Made by a program: the position numbers and the translations under genes. Under the pieces are notes generated by a model. That model had not been told where the DNA came from. It saw only the letters and a list, made by a program, of their open reading frames with translations, and did not search any database. This document shows positions 36,812 to 44,149 of a stretch of 48,949 nt of DNA, piece by piece. Source of the DNA: Hyphomicrobiales bacterium (GTDB lineage: Bacteria > Pseudomonadota > Alphaproteobacteria > Rhizobiales > JAJFHB01); NCBI GenBank assembly GCA_021775755.1, contig JAJFHE010000013.1, positions 1 to 48,949 of the forward strand, in the 5' to 3' direction. Within the stretch, counting starts at the first letter, position 1. The number at the start of each line of letters is the position of its first letter.

Positions 36812-37801
36812 ATGAAGGTGGTGATTACGGGCGGCGGCGGGTTTCTCGGGCAGCGGCTGGCGGTTGCGATACTGGAGCGCGGAACCCTTGCCGACGTGAG
36901 CGGCGCACAGGCGGAAGTCGACGAACTCCTCCTGTTCGATCAGGCGTTGCCCAGGCGCGCGCCGGTTGAAGACGCCCGCGTTCATCTCGTCAGCGGTGAT
37001 ATTTCCGACAGTGCAACGGTGAGCGGCCTTATCGACCGGGACGATGTCGCGGTGTTTCATCTGGCTTCCGTCGTGTCGGGCGGGGGCGAACAGGATTTCG
37101 ATCTTGCCCTGCGCGTCAACCTTGATGGCGGGCGCCATATTTTCGAAGCAGTGCGCGCTCGTGCCGGCCTGCAGCGCCTGGTCTTTGCAAGCTCAATAGC
37201 CGTTTTTGGCGGCGATGCCATGCCCGATCAGGTGGGAGATACCACAAAGCAGACGCCGCAAACGACCTACGGCATGACCAAAGCGGTCTGCGAGCTGATG
37301 ATAAACGACTATACGCGCAAAGGTTTCTTCGATGGCCGCTCGGCGCGTCTGCCCACCGTCATCATCCGGCCGGGCAAACCGAACGCGGCAGCCTCATCGT
37401 TTGTGTCGGCGGTGTTCCGCGAACCGCTGAACGCAGAAGACTACGTGCTGCCGGTGACGCCTGATACGAAAATGCCGGTGCTTGGTTATCGCGCCATAGT
37501 CGACGGCCTGATCGCGATGCACGAGCTTGATGGCGACAAGCTCGGCAGCGACCGCGCGGTCTCGCTGCCGGCGTTGAATGTCAGCGTGCGCGATATGATG
37601 GACGCGCTGCGCCGGGTTGCCGGGAGCCGGGGACTTGGAAGCATCGGCATCGAGCCCGACCCGTTTATCGAAGCCATCGTGCGCACCTGGCCCGGGGCCG
37701 CGGACGATGCGCGCGCGCTGTCGCTTGGATTGCGCAAGGATGCATCGCTCGACGATATCGTGCGCTATTACATTGAGGACTATGTCGACGGCGCCGCATG
37801 A
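36812..37801 (+). CDS. denD: D-erythronate-dehydrogenase-like (DenD) extended SDR
   Basis: 329 aa from ATG at 36812 with AAGGGA nine bases upstream. The N-terminal GGGGFLGQRL nucleotide loop, FASSIAVFGG with catalytic Ser, YGMTK active site and RLPTVIIRPGKPN are hallmarks of the DenD family, which oxidises D-erythronate C2 in four-carbon acid-sugar catabolism. The partner genes of the usual route (DenK kinase, decarboxylase, isomerase) are not here; the neighbour is an IlvD/Edd dehydratase instead. The gene overlaps a possible upstream start of that dehydratase by 4 nt. The specific substrate is thus likely a sugar acid or lactone precursor, but the symbol is given by family resemblance. Confidence 0.78.
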   Translation: MKVVITGGGGFLGQRLAVAILERGTLADVSGAQAEVDELLLFDQALPRRAPVEDARVHLVSGDISDSATVSGLIDRDDVAVFHLASVVSGGGEQDFDLALRVNLDGGRHIFEAVRARAGLQRLVFASSIAVFGGDAMPDQVGDTTKQTPQTTYGMTKAVCELMINDYTRKGFFDGRSARLPTVIIRPGKPNAAASSFVSAVFREPLNAEDYVLPVTPDTKMPVLGYRAIVDGLIAMHELDGDKLGSDRAVSLPALNVSVRDMMDALRRVAGSRGLGSIGIEPDPFIEAIVRTWPGAADDARALSLGLRKDASLDDIVRYYIEDYVDGAA

Positions 37802-37827
37802 GCGCGCGTTGCAGGAGGGACAATCGG

Positions 37828-39579
37828 ATGGCCAGGAACAGCAAGAAAGACAACAAGAAAAGCGTGCCCCCGCTGCGCTCCAAGGAGTGGTTCGGTAAGG
37901 CCGGCATGGACGGGTTCCATCACCGCAGCTGGATGAAGAATCAAGGGCTTCCCAATCATCTTTTTGACGGTCGGCCGGTTATCGGCATTTGCAATACGTG
38001 GTCGGAACTGACGCCGTGCAACGCGCATTTCCGCATTCTTGCCGAACGCGTGAAACGCGGTGTTTACGAAGCCGGCGGCTTTCCGCTCGAGTTTCCCGTC
38101 ATGTCGCTTGGCGAGACGATCATGCGGCCGACCACGATGATGTTCCGCAATCTCGCGTCGATGGACGTTGAAGAATCGATCCGCGCCAACCCGCTTGACG
38201 GCGTCGTCCTGCTGGTCGGTTGCGACAAGACCACACCGGCCCTCGTCATGGGTGCGGCGTCGTGCGATCTGCCGACCATTGTCGTGTCGGGCGGGCCGAT
38301 GCTCAATGGCCGGTTCCGCGATGAATCGATCGGGTCCGGCACACACGTCTGGAAATTCGTTGAAGCGGTAAAACGCGGCGACATGACCAATGCCGATTTC
38401 GAAGACGCGGAAGCCTGCATGTCGCGTTCGGTCGGCCACTGCATGACCATGGGCACCGCTTCGACCATGGCGTCGATGATGGAGGCAATCGGTCTGGCGC
38501 TGCCCTCGAACGCCGCCATCCCGGCCGCCGATTCGCGCCGCAATACGCTGGCGCATATTGCCGGGCGGCGCATTGTTGAAATGGTCGGCGAGGATTTGCG
38601 TATGTCGAAGATCCTCAATCGCAAGTCGTTTGAAAACGCCGTGCGCACGAACGGCGCAATCGGCGGTTCGACGAATGCGGTGGTGCATCTGCTGGCGATA
38701 GCGGGGCGCACTGGCGCGAAACTCAACCTCGACGACTGGGACGCGCTCGGCCGCGATGTGCCGTGCCTCGTCAACCTGATGCCGTCGGGCAAGTACCTCA
38801 TGGAAGACTTCTACTATGCTGGAGGGCTGCCTGTGGTGTTGCGGGAACTGGCGGAAGCGGGCCTCTTGCACAAGAACGCGAAAACCGTCAACGGCAATAC
38901 AATCTGGAACAATGTAAAGAATGCCGAATGTTACGGCCGCGATGTCATTCACACACTCAAGAAACCCTTCAAGCGCAAGGGTGGCATCTGCGTGTTGCGT
39001 GGGAATCTTGCGCCGGATGGAGCTGTGATCAAACCATCGGCGGCGACGGCGTCTTTAATGAAGCACCGCGGCCGCGCCGTGGTCTTTGAAGACATCGAGC
39101 ACTACAAGGCGCGTGTCGACGATCCAAAGCTCGATATCGACGAGAGCTGCGTCATGGTTCTGAAGAACTGTGGGCCGAAAGGCTATCCGGGGTTCTCCGA
39201 GGTCGGCAACATGGCGCTGCCCGCCAAGCTCCTCAAAAAGGGCGTTAGCGACATGGTGCGCATCTCCGACGCGCGCATGTCCGGCACGGCCTACGGCACG
39301 GTGGTGCTGCACACGTCGCCCGAAGCGGCCGCCGGCGGACCACTGGCGCTGGTGCGCGATGGCGATATGATCGAGCTTGATGTCGCCAAGCGCCGACTGC
39401 ATCTCGATGTCGCCGATGAGGAGCTTGCAAAGCGGCGGGCGGAGTGGACACCGCCCGATGTTCCGGATCGCGGTTACTGGCGCATGTACGATGCGCACGT
39501 CATGCAAGCGGACACGGGCTGCGATTTCGATTTCCTGGTGGGCGGCTCGGGTGCACCGGTGCCAAGAGAGAGTCACTAG
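37828..39579 (+). CDS. IlvD/Edd-family sugar-acid dehydratase
   Basis: 583 aa from the ATG at 37828 behind AGGAGGGA, the best ribosome-binding site in this part of the window; the ATG at 37798 overlapping denD has none. Iron-sulfur Cys residues are in CNTWSELTPCN, GCDKTTPAL and HCMTMGTAST, as in pentonate dehydratases (L-arabonate/D-xylonate), rather than in the amino-acid enzyme. It would dehydrate a sugar acid to a 2-keto-3-deoxy acid. With the DenD-like dehydrogenase it may form a short oxidation-dehydration route. Its stop codon TAG lies inside the left end of an inverted-repeat element (39576-39842). Confidence 0.9.
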   Translation: MARNSKKDNKKSVPPLRSKEWFGKAGMDGFHHRSWMKNQGLPNHLFDGRPVIGICNTWSELTPCNAHFRILAERVKRGVYEAGGFPLEFPVMSLGETIMRPTTMMFRNLASMDVEESIRANPLDGVVLLVGCDKTTPALVMGAASCDLPTIVVSGGPMLNGRFRDESIGSGTHVWKFVEAVKRGDMTNADFEDAEACMSRSVGHCMTMGTASTMASMMEAIGLALPSNAAIPAADSRRNTLAHIAGRRIVEMVGEDLRMSKILNRKSFENAVRTNGAIGGSTNAVVHLLAIAGRTGAKLNLDDWDALGRDVPCLVNLMPSGKYLMEDFYYAGGLPVVLRELAEAGLLHKNAKTVNGNTIWNNVKNAECYGRDVIHTLKKPFKRKGGICVLRGNLAPDGAVIKPSAATASLMKHRGRAVVFEDIEHYKARVDDPKLDIDESCVMVLKNCGPKGYPGFSEVGNMALPAKLLKKGVSDMVRISDARMSGTAYGTVVLHTSPEAAAGGPLALVRDGDMIELDVAKRRLHLDVADEELAKRRAEWTPPDVPDRGYWRMYDAHVMQADTGCDFDFLVGGSGAPVPRESH

Positions 39580-39842
39580 ACCAATTCAGGTTCATGTGGA
39601 ACCGTTTGGCCGGTGTTTCGCGTCTGCTGGCAAGGCACGGGTCCCGCCGTGGACCGGCCGTCCACAAGGGAGCCGTAACGCAGTCCAGAAGGCGCGAAAC
39701 ACCGGCCTTCGGTGGGCCAAAGCGGCTCACCGACCGCGTTGCGGCGTTTGCCCGATACACCGCATCGCGCTTCGTGCCGCGCCTTGCCGGATGAACCGAT
39801 TTGACCCATCAAACGTTTCCACATGAACCTGAAGTGGTCTAG
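39576..39842. repeat. MITE-like element with 34-bp imperfect terminal inverted repeats
   Basis: Left arm 39576-39609 and right arm 39809-39842 match in inverted orientation at 31 of 34 positions; both outer ends read CTAG, so a CTAG or TA target duplication is possible. The interior also carries an exact 13-bp inverted pair (39610-39622 with 39693-39705, ccggtgtttcgcg) and no convincing ORF. The size of 267 bp and lack of a transposase suit a non-autonomous element. It fills nearly all of the 349-nt gap between the dehydratase and Ogt genes. The first arm contributes the dehydratase stop codon. Confidence 0.75.
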
Positions 39843-39928
39843 CGCGCAGGATTCGGGTGGAATCACGATCGGGCGGTGTAGTATTCGAATGCAACGACAG
39901 GCTGCCCAATTACCGAAGGACGCGACAC

Positions 39929-40384
39929 ATGCCCTCGCTCAGCATTGAGACACCGACGGGCCCCGTCATGGTCACGGAACGCGACGGCGTTATCGTGCAC
40001 GTGGAGTGGTCCGACGACGACGGCCATGACGAGACGCCCGTGCTTTTGGAAGCGCGCCGTCAGCTTGCGGCCTACTTCGCCGGCACGTTGACCGAATTCG
40101 ATCTGCCGCTGGCGCCGCGCGGCTCGGGCTTTCAGCGTCAGGTTTATGACGCCATGAGCGCCATTCCCTTCGGCGAGACGCGAACCTATGGCGATATTGC
40201 CGGCGATCTTGAGTGCCCGGCACAACCGGTCGGTCAGGCCTGCGGGTCCAACCCCATCCCGATCATCATCCCCTGTCACAGGGTCGTTGGCGCCAACGGG
40301 TTGACCGGTTTCTCCGGCGGCGACGGCGTCGAGACGAAAGTGCAGCTGTTGCGCCACGAGGGGGCATACGGCCTGTTGATTTAA
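39929..40384 (+). CDS. ogt: Methylated-DNA-protein-cysteine S-methyltransferase (Ogt-like)
   Basis: 151 aa from ATG at 39929 with GAAGGA upstream. Repairs O6-alkylguanine by moving the alkyl group to its own Cys116 in IIPCHRVV; the preceding helix-turn segment GETRTYGDIA and the Asn in GANGLTGFSGG are also conserved. It lacks an Ada-type N-terminal regulatory domain. Its last 23 codons are echoed by a 69-bp remnant at 43840-43908. The start follows the MITE-like element by 86 nt, so that element may supply or affect its promoter. Confidence 0.9.
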   Translation: MPSLSIETPTGPVMVTERDGVIVHVEWSDDDGHDETPVLLEARRQLAAYFAGTLTEFDLPLAPRGSGFQRQVYDAMSAIPFGETRTYGDIAGDLECPAQPVGQACGSNPIPIIIPCHRVVGANGLTGFSGGDGVETKVQLLRHEGAYGLLI

Positions 40385-40433
40385 TCGGTGCCGCTTTTCT
40401 TCAAATTCGCATAGGCAAAATGGGAACCCCGCG

Positions 40434-41435
40434 ATGGCGATTCTGACCACTCCGCTATGCGAGACGCTGGGCATAGAACACCCGATCATCCAGGCTCCGA
40501 TCTCGGCGTCGCCGGACTTTGTAGCTGCAGCCGCGAACGCCGGTGCACTGGGCATGATCCAGGCCACATGGCACGAACCTCAGGATCTCCGAAACACGAT
40601 CGCGGCGGTCCGGCGCAGAACCTACCGCCCGTTCGGCGCAAACTTCGTCCTGTCCCTGACCGAAGACAGCGGACATGCCAATCTCGATGCGGCGCTGGAT
40701 GAGGGTGTGAAAGTCATCTCGACTTTCTGGGCGGACCCGGGCCCGGTGGTTGAACGAATTCATGACGCCGGCGCAATTTTGCTCCACACCGTCGGGTCGG
40801 CGGAGGAGGCACGCAGCGCGGTCGACCTTGGCGTCGATGCGGTGGTTGCTCAGGGCGTTGAAGCCGGCGGTCATGTTTGGGGGCAGGTCGGAACCATGGT
40901 GCTCACGCCGGCGGTTGTCGACGCCGTGCCGGGTACGCCCGTGATCGCGGCCGGCGGCATCGCGGAGGGTCGCGGTCTTGCCGCCGCGCTGGCGCTTGGT
41001 GCCGAGGCGGTTTGGGTCGGCACAAGGCTGCTTCTGGCGCACGAGTTCGACGGCCATCCGGATTATCGCCGTGAAGTCCAGGCCGCCGTCGAGACCGATA
41101 CGGTTTACTCGTCCGTCTTCGACGATGGGTGGTCTGCGGCACCGCACCGCTGTTTAAGAAACGATACGCTTGAGGCGTGGCTTGCCGCTGGAAAACCGGC
41201 GTCGGGGGAGCGGCCGAACGAAGGTGAAACCGTCGCGTACCAGAAGTCAGGTGAACCGATCTCGCGATACAGTTTCGAAAACCCGGCGCGGGGCATGAGT
41301 GGCAATGTCACGTCAATCGCGATGTATGCCGGGCAGGGCGTGGGCCTCACCCGCGAAGAGGAACCGGTTTCGAATATTCTGGAAAAAATGGTCGCCGACG
41401 CGAGCGCCATCCTCTCGCGCTTCGGTTCCAACTGA
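40434..41435 (+). CDS. Nitronate monooxygenase (2-nitropropane dioxygenase family)
   Basis: 333 aa FMN-dependent TIM barrel. IIQAPISASPDFVAAAANAG at the start, the catalytic base His in QGVEAGGHVWG, and AAGGIAEGRGLAAALALGAEAVWVGTR for FMN phosphate binding. The enzyme oxidises alkyl nitronates such as propionate-3-nitronate to carbonyl and nitrite, or is a related enoyl reductase. It lies 49 nt behind ogt, so cotranscription is possible though the functions are unrelated. The family is certain, the substrate not. Confidence 0.88.
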   Translation: MAILTTPLCETLGIEHPIIQAPISASPDFVAAAANAGALGMIQATWHEPQDLRNTIAAVRRRTYRPFGANFVLSLTEDSGHANLDAALDEGVKVISTFWADPGPVVERIHDAGAILLHTVGSAEEARSAVDLGVDAVVAQGVEAGGHVWGQVGTMVLTPAVVDAVPGTPVIAAGGIAEGRGLAAALALGAEAVWVGTRLLLAHEFDGHPDYRREVQAAVETDTVYSSVFDDGWSAAPHRCLRNDTLEAWLAAGKPASGERPNEGETVAYQKSGEPISRYSFENPARGMSGNVTSIAMYAGQGVGLTREEEPVSNILEKMVADASAILSRFGSN

Positions 41436-41552
41436 CACGTTACCCTTGGGCTTGCCAATCGAACGGCGGCCCGCAGAATGTCTCACGTATAAGAATTCGA
41501 ATTTCCGCCGATTTGCTGGACAATTGATCGAGGCACTATCAAATTGGTGGCG

Positions 41553-42788
41553 ATGACCGAGAGCCTTGACGATATCCTCCTCGCCGACCCGGCCTTCTGG
41601 AAACGGCCGGACAAGTACGACATCTTGGCGCGCTTTCGCCGGGAGCGCCCAATTTCGCGGCAACCGCTGCTCGGTGGCGAGGGGGAATACTGGTCACTGA
41701 CACGGCACAATGAAACGCGCGAGATCACCAAGAACGCCAAGCTGTTTGTATCGCGCCACGGCACCGGCATGGGCTCTTCGCTCTCAAGTCCGGAGCTGGC
41801 CTATGAAATCGCCGGCATGGTGAACCGGGACGCTCCCGAGCATCCACGGCTCAGAGGCATCGTGGCCAAGGTCTTCACGCCGCGCCTCCTAAAGGAGATC
41901 GAGGGCGACATTGCCGCTTCGGCCCGAGCCGTGGTCGGCGCCATCAGCGAGCGGGGCGAGTGCGACTTCGCCGCCGATATCGCCAACCGCATGCCGCTGA
42001 AGGTGATTTGCGACATGCTCGCCGTACCGCAAGGCGAGATCCGCGGCGAGCTGTCCCGGCTCAGCACCCAGGCCCAAGGCTACGGCGACGAGAACATGGG
42101 CGATGAAGACGATTCGCTCGATGCCTTCATCGCGCTGAACGATTATGGCGAAGAACTCAGTCGCGAACGTCGCAAGGCGCCCGGAGACGATCTGCTCTCG
42201 CTGTTGATAACCGCCGATGTCGACGGAGAGAAGCTTACCGACCGCGATGTCGGTATTTACTTCCAGCTTCTCATCACCGCCGGGTTCGAGACCACCGCGA
42301 GTTCGATCGCCCAGGGCATGAGCTTTCTCGCCCGGCATCCCGACCAGTGGCGCGCCTGGCGTGAAGACTACGATGGGCTGGTCGGAACGGCGCTTGAGGA
42401 GATTGTCCGCTACGCAACCCCCGTGGTGCATTTCGGCCGAACGGCGGCTGAGGACACCGAAATTCTTGGCCAGCCGATTGCCGCGGGCGAACGGGTGGTG
42501 TTCTGGTACACCTCCGCCAACCGAGACGAGACCGTTTTCGACGATCCCGAGCGCTTCGATATTGCGCGCTCCCCCAACGATCACGTCGGCTATGGCGGTG
42601 GCGGCGTGCACCACTGCTTGGGCATGCACCTCGCCCGGCGCGAGATGTATCACTTCTTCAAGGTGCTGTTCGAAACCCTGCCCGACCTCGAGATCGATCT
42701 CGACGGCATGCAACAGATCAACGGCCTCTTCATCAACGGCATGCGCCGCCTGCCCTGCCACTACACGCCGGTGCGGATGGACGCATGA
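41553..42788 (+). CDS. Cytochrome P450
   Basis: 411 aa from the ATG at 41553 (an in-frame TTG lies 9 nt earlier). The I-helix oxygen motif is ITAGFETTAS, the K-helix ExxR is Glu283-Arg286, and the heme-binding loop is GYGGGGVHHCLGMHLAR with Cys355 as iron ligand. NRDAPEHPRLRGIV and the acidic loop near 150 resemble the bacterial CYP125/CYP124-like sterol and fatty-acid group. It is soluble and needs a ferredoxin and reductase, which are not in the window. It overlaps the next SDR gene by 4 nt (ATGA), so the two are translationally coupled: P450 hydroxylates and the SDR would oxidise the alcohol. Confidence 0.92.
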   Translation: MTESLDDILLADPAFWKRPDKYDILARFRRERPISRQPLLGGEGEYWSLTRHNETREITKNAKLFVSRHGTGMGSSLSSPELAYEIAGMVNRDAPEHPRLRGIVAKVFTPRLLKEIEGDIAASARAVVGAISERGECDFAADIANRMPLKVICDMLAVPQGEIRGELSRLSTQAQGYGDENMGDEDDSLDAFIALNDYGEELSRERRKAPGDDLLSLLITADVDGEKLTDRDVGIYFQLLITAGFETTASSIAQGMSFLARHPDQWRAWREDYDGLVGTALEEIVRYATPVVHFGRTAAEDTEILGQPIAAGERVVFWYTSANRDETVFDDPERFDIARSPNDHVGYGGGGVHHCLGMHLARREMYHFFKVLFETLPDLEIDLDGMQQINGLFINGMRRLPCHYTPVRMDA

Positions 42789-43606
42789 CTTTCGACGGCA
42801 AGACCATCGTGGTGACCGGCGCGGCCTCGGGGATTGGGGCGGCGACCGCGGCGCTGCTTGCCGGGCGCGGTGCGCGGGTTATCGGTCTCGATAGGCACGG
42901 AGATGGCGCGGCGCTCCACGGCTTCCACACATTCGATCTCACCGATCCCGCCTCCATTGACGCGGCACTTGCCGCCATTGACGGCCCCCTGCATGGCCTC
43001 GCAAATGTCGCGGGCGTGCCGGGAAGTTTTGACGGCGAAGCCGTGATGCGCGTCAATTTTCTCGGTCTTCGCCAAGTCACCGAGACGCTTTTGCCGCGGC
43101 TGGAGCCGGGCGGCGCGATCGTACAGGTGGCCTCGGACGCCGACTCTGGATGGCGGACGCAGCTGGACCTGATTCGCGATCTGATGCGCCAGCGTACTTA
43201 CGAGGCAGGGCTCGCCTGGGTGCGGGATCACCCCATGAGCGGCCCCGAGGCCTACTACTTCTCCAAGGCGTGCGCGATCGTCTATGCCATAGCGGGCTCG
43301 ATGCTGTCACGGCCCCATGGCGTGCGCTCGCTTTCCGTCAGCCCGGGTGCGGTAGAAACGCCGATCCTGAAGGATTTCTACGCCACAATGAGCAACAAGA
43401 TCCTCGACCGGCAGATGGCGCAATCGGGCGGGCGGAATGCTGCTCCCGAAGAGATTGCCAAGGTCATTGTCTTTGCCCTCTCGGAAGACGCCGCCTGGCT
43501 CAACGGCACCGATATTGTCGCCGACGGCGGCGGAGGAACCCCGTTTTACTTCGACCTGCTCGATGTCGACGCCGAAGACGCCGCGAAGACTTTCTTCGGC
43601 GCCTGA
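42785..43606 (+). CDS. Classical SDR, coniferyl-alcohol/3-alpha-hydroxysteroid dehydrogenase-like
   Basis: 273 aa. GAASGIGAAT cofactor loop, Asp of GLDR, NVAG in ANVAGVPG, active-site YYFSK after AYYF, and a large insert around residues 125-160 (RQRTYEAGLAWV) typical of coniferyl-alcohol and 3-alpha-hydroxysteroid dehydrogenase-type SDRs. It is coupled to the P450 gene. The product hydroxyl of the P450 is the likely substrate. A 6-bp GC hairpin (43598-43615) spans its stop codon. Confidence 0.87.
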   Translation: MTFDGKTIVVTGAASGIGAATAALLAGRGARVIGLDRHGDGAALHGFHTFDLTDPASIDAALAAIDGPLHGLANVAGVPGSFDGEAVMRVNFLGLRQVTETLLPRLEPGGAIVQVASDADSGWRTQLDLIRDLMRQRTYEAGLAWVRDHPMSGPEAYYFSKACAIVYAIAGSMLSRPHGVRSLSVSPGAVETPILKDFYATMSNKILDRQMAQSGGRNAAPEEIAKVIVFALSEDAAWLNGTDIVADGGGGTPFYFDLLDVDAEDAAKTFFGA

Positions 43607-43701
43607 GACGGCGCCTCAATCCGGGTAGGTTTTGGTGTTCTGGCGGTCGATTGTCGTGATTTTTCAGTGGTGGAACTGTTCGGACCCTCCGATCCCAACT
43701 G

Positions 43702-43836
43702 CCGTCCGGTGCTCTCACCTGCCGCGTCCAGTAGAACACCGGGGCGCAGGATGACCCAGTCGAGGTCCAACGCCGCCACTGCGGCATCGGCACGTTTCTT
43801 TTCAGAAATATAGAGTTCGAACGAGTCGACACGCTC
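43702..43836 (-). pseudogene. Remnant of an NmrA-like NAD(P)-binding SDR
   Basis: The minus strand reads, in one frame, KKRADAAVAALDLDWVILR followed by PGVLLDAAG. This is the active-site helix and following strand of NmrA/NAD(P)H-binding atypical SDRs (usual form: Tyr-x-x-x-Lys...LDWxILRPG). Neither the nucleotide-binding N-terminus nor the C-terminus is present nearby, so it is a fragment. It lies three bases from the Ogt remnant, implying a rearrangement junction. Confidence 0.55.
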
Positions 43837-43839
43837 GTC

Positions 43840-43908
43840 CCGGCGGCGACGGTGTCGAGACGAACGTGCAGCTGCTGCGCCACGATGGGGCGTGCGGACT
43901 GTTGATTT
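43840..43908 (+). pseudogene. 69-bp 3'-terminal remnant of an ogt paralogue
   Basis: Matches 40314-40382 of the intact ogt gene at 62 of 69 positions without gaps. Of the seven changes, three are silent third-base changes, one is a silent Leu change, and three change a residue (Lys to Asn, Glu to Asp, Tyr to Cys). The frame reads GGDGVETNVQLLRHDGACGLLI, then the stop is lost. No active-site part is present. It is a remnant of a second, diverged ogt gene or of a copied end. Confidence 0.75.
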
Positions 43909-44149
43909 GGGTTTCGTCCGCATATGACCCGCGGGTAGACCGCAGCAATCGGCTCCGACCGTAGGAAGCTGACCGGCTGTGAGAGTGCTTCTGGCTTGTG
44001 CTTCAGACACGCACGGCGCTACCGTTCGGGTGCGGCATCAGGTTGAAGCACCCTGCGACTTTCCGCGATGGTTGCTAAGCTTGCATATCGATATACAGTA
44101 TACGTGCAATTGAAATACTTGAACCTCGCGCTGGGTACGAGGTGGTCCG
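43909..44149. promoter_or_regulatory. Upstream region of the secreted-protein pair with palindromic AT block
   Basis: Intergenic. A perfect 10-bp palindrome ATATCGATAT (44085-44094), followed by GTATAC (44098-44103), and a run of AT-rich sequence lie about 50-65 nt before the start at 44150. These may belong to a promoter or operator for the two-gene unit 44150-47124. No consensus sigma-70 boxes can be named with confidence. Confidence 0.3.

Noticed and set aside
37780-38952. 390-aa minus-strand open frame within the dehydratase gene
   Set aside because: Shadow of the IlvD/Edd gene on the opposite strand.
43598-43615. GGCGCC hairpin at the end of the SDR gene as a terminator
   Set aside because: Arms are self-complementary 6-mers with no T-tract; too weak to call on its own.
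43546-44010. 154-aa minus-strand open frame as an intact gene
   Set aside because: Only its middle part resembles an NmrA-like SDR; the N-terminal part overlaps the ogt echo in another frame and lacks a nucleotide-binding motif.
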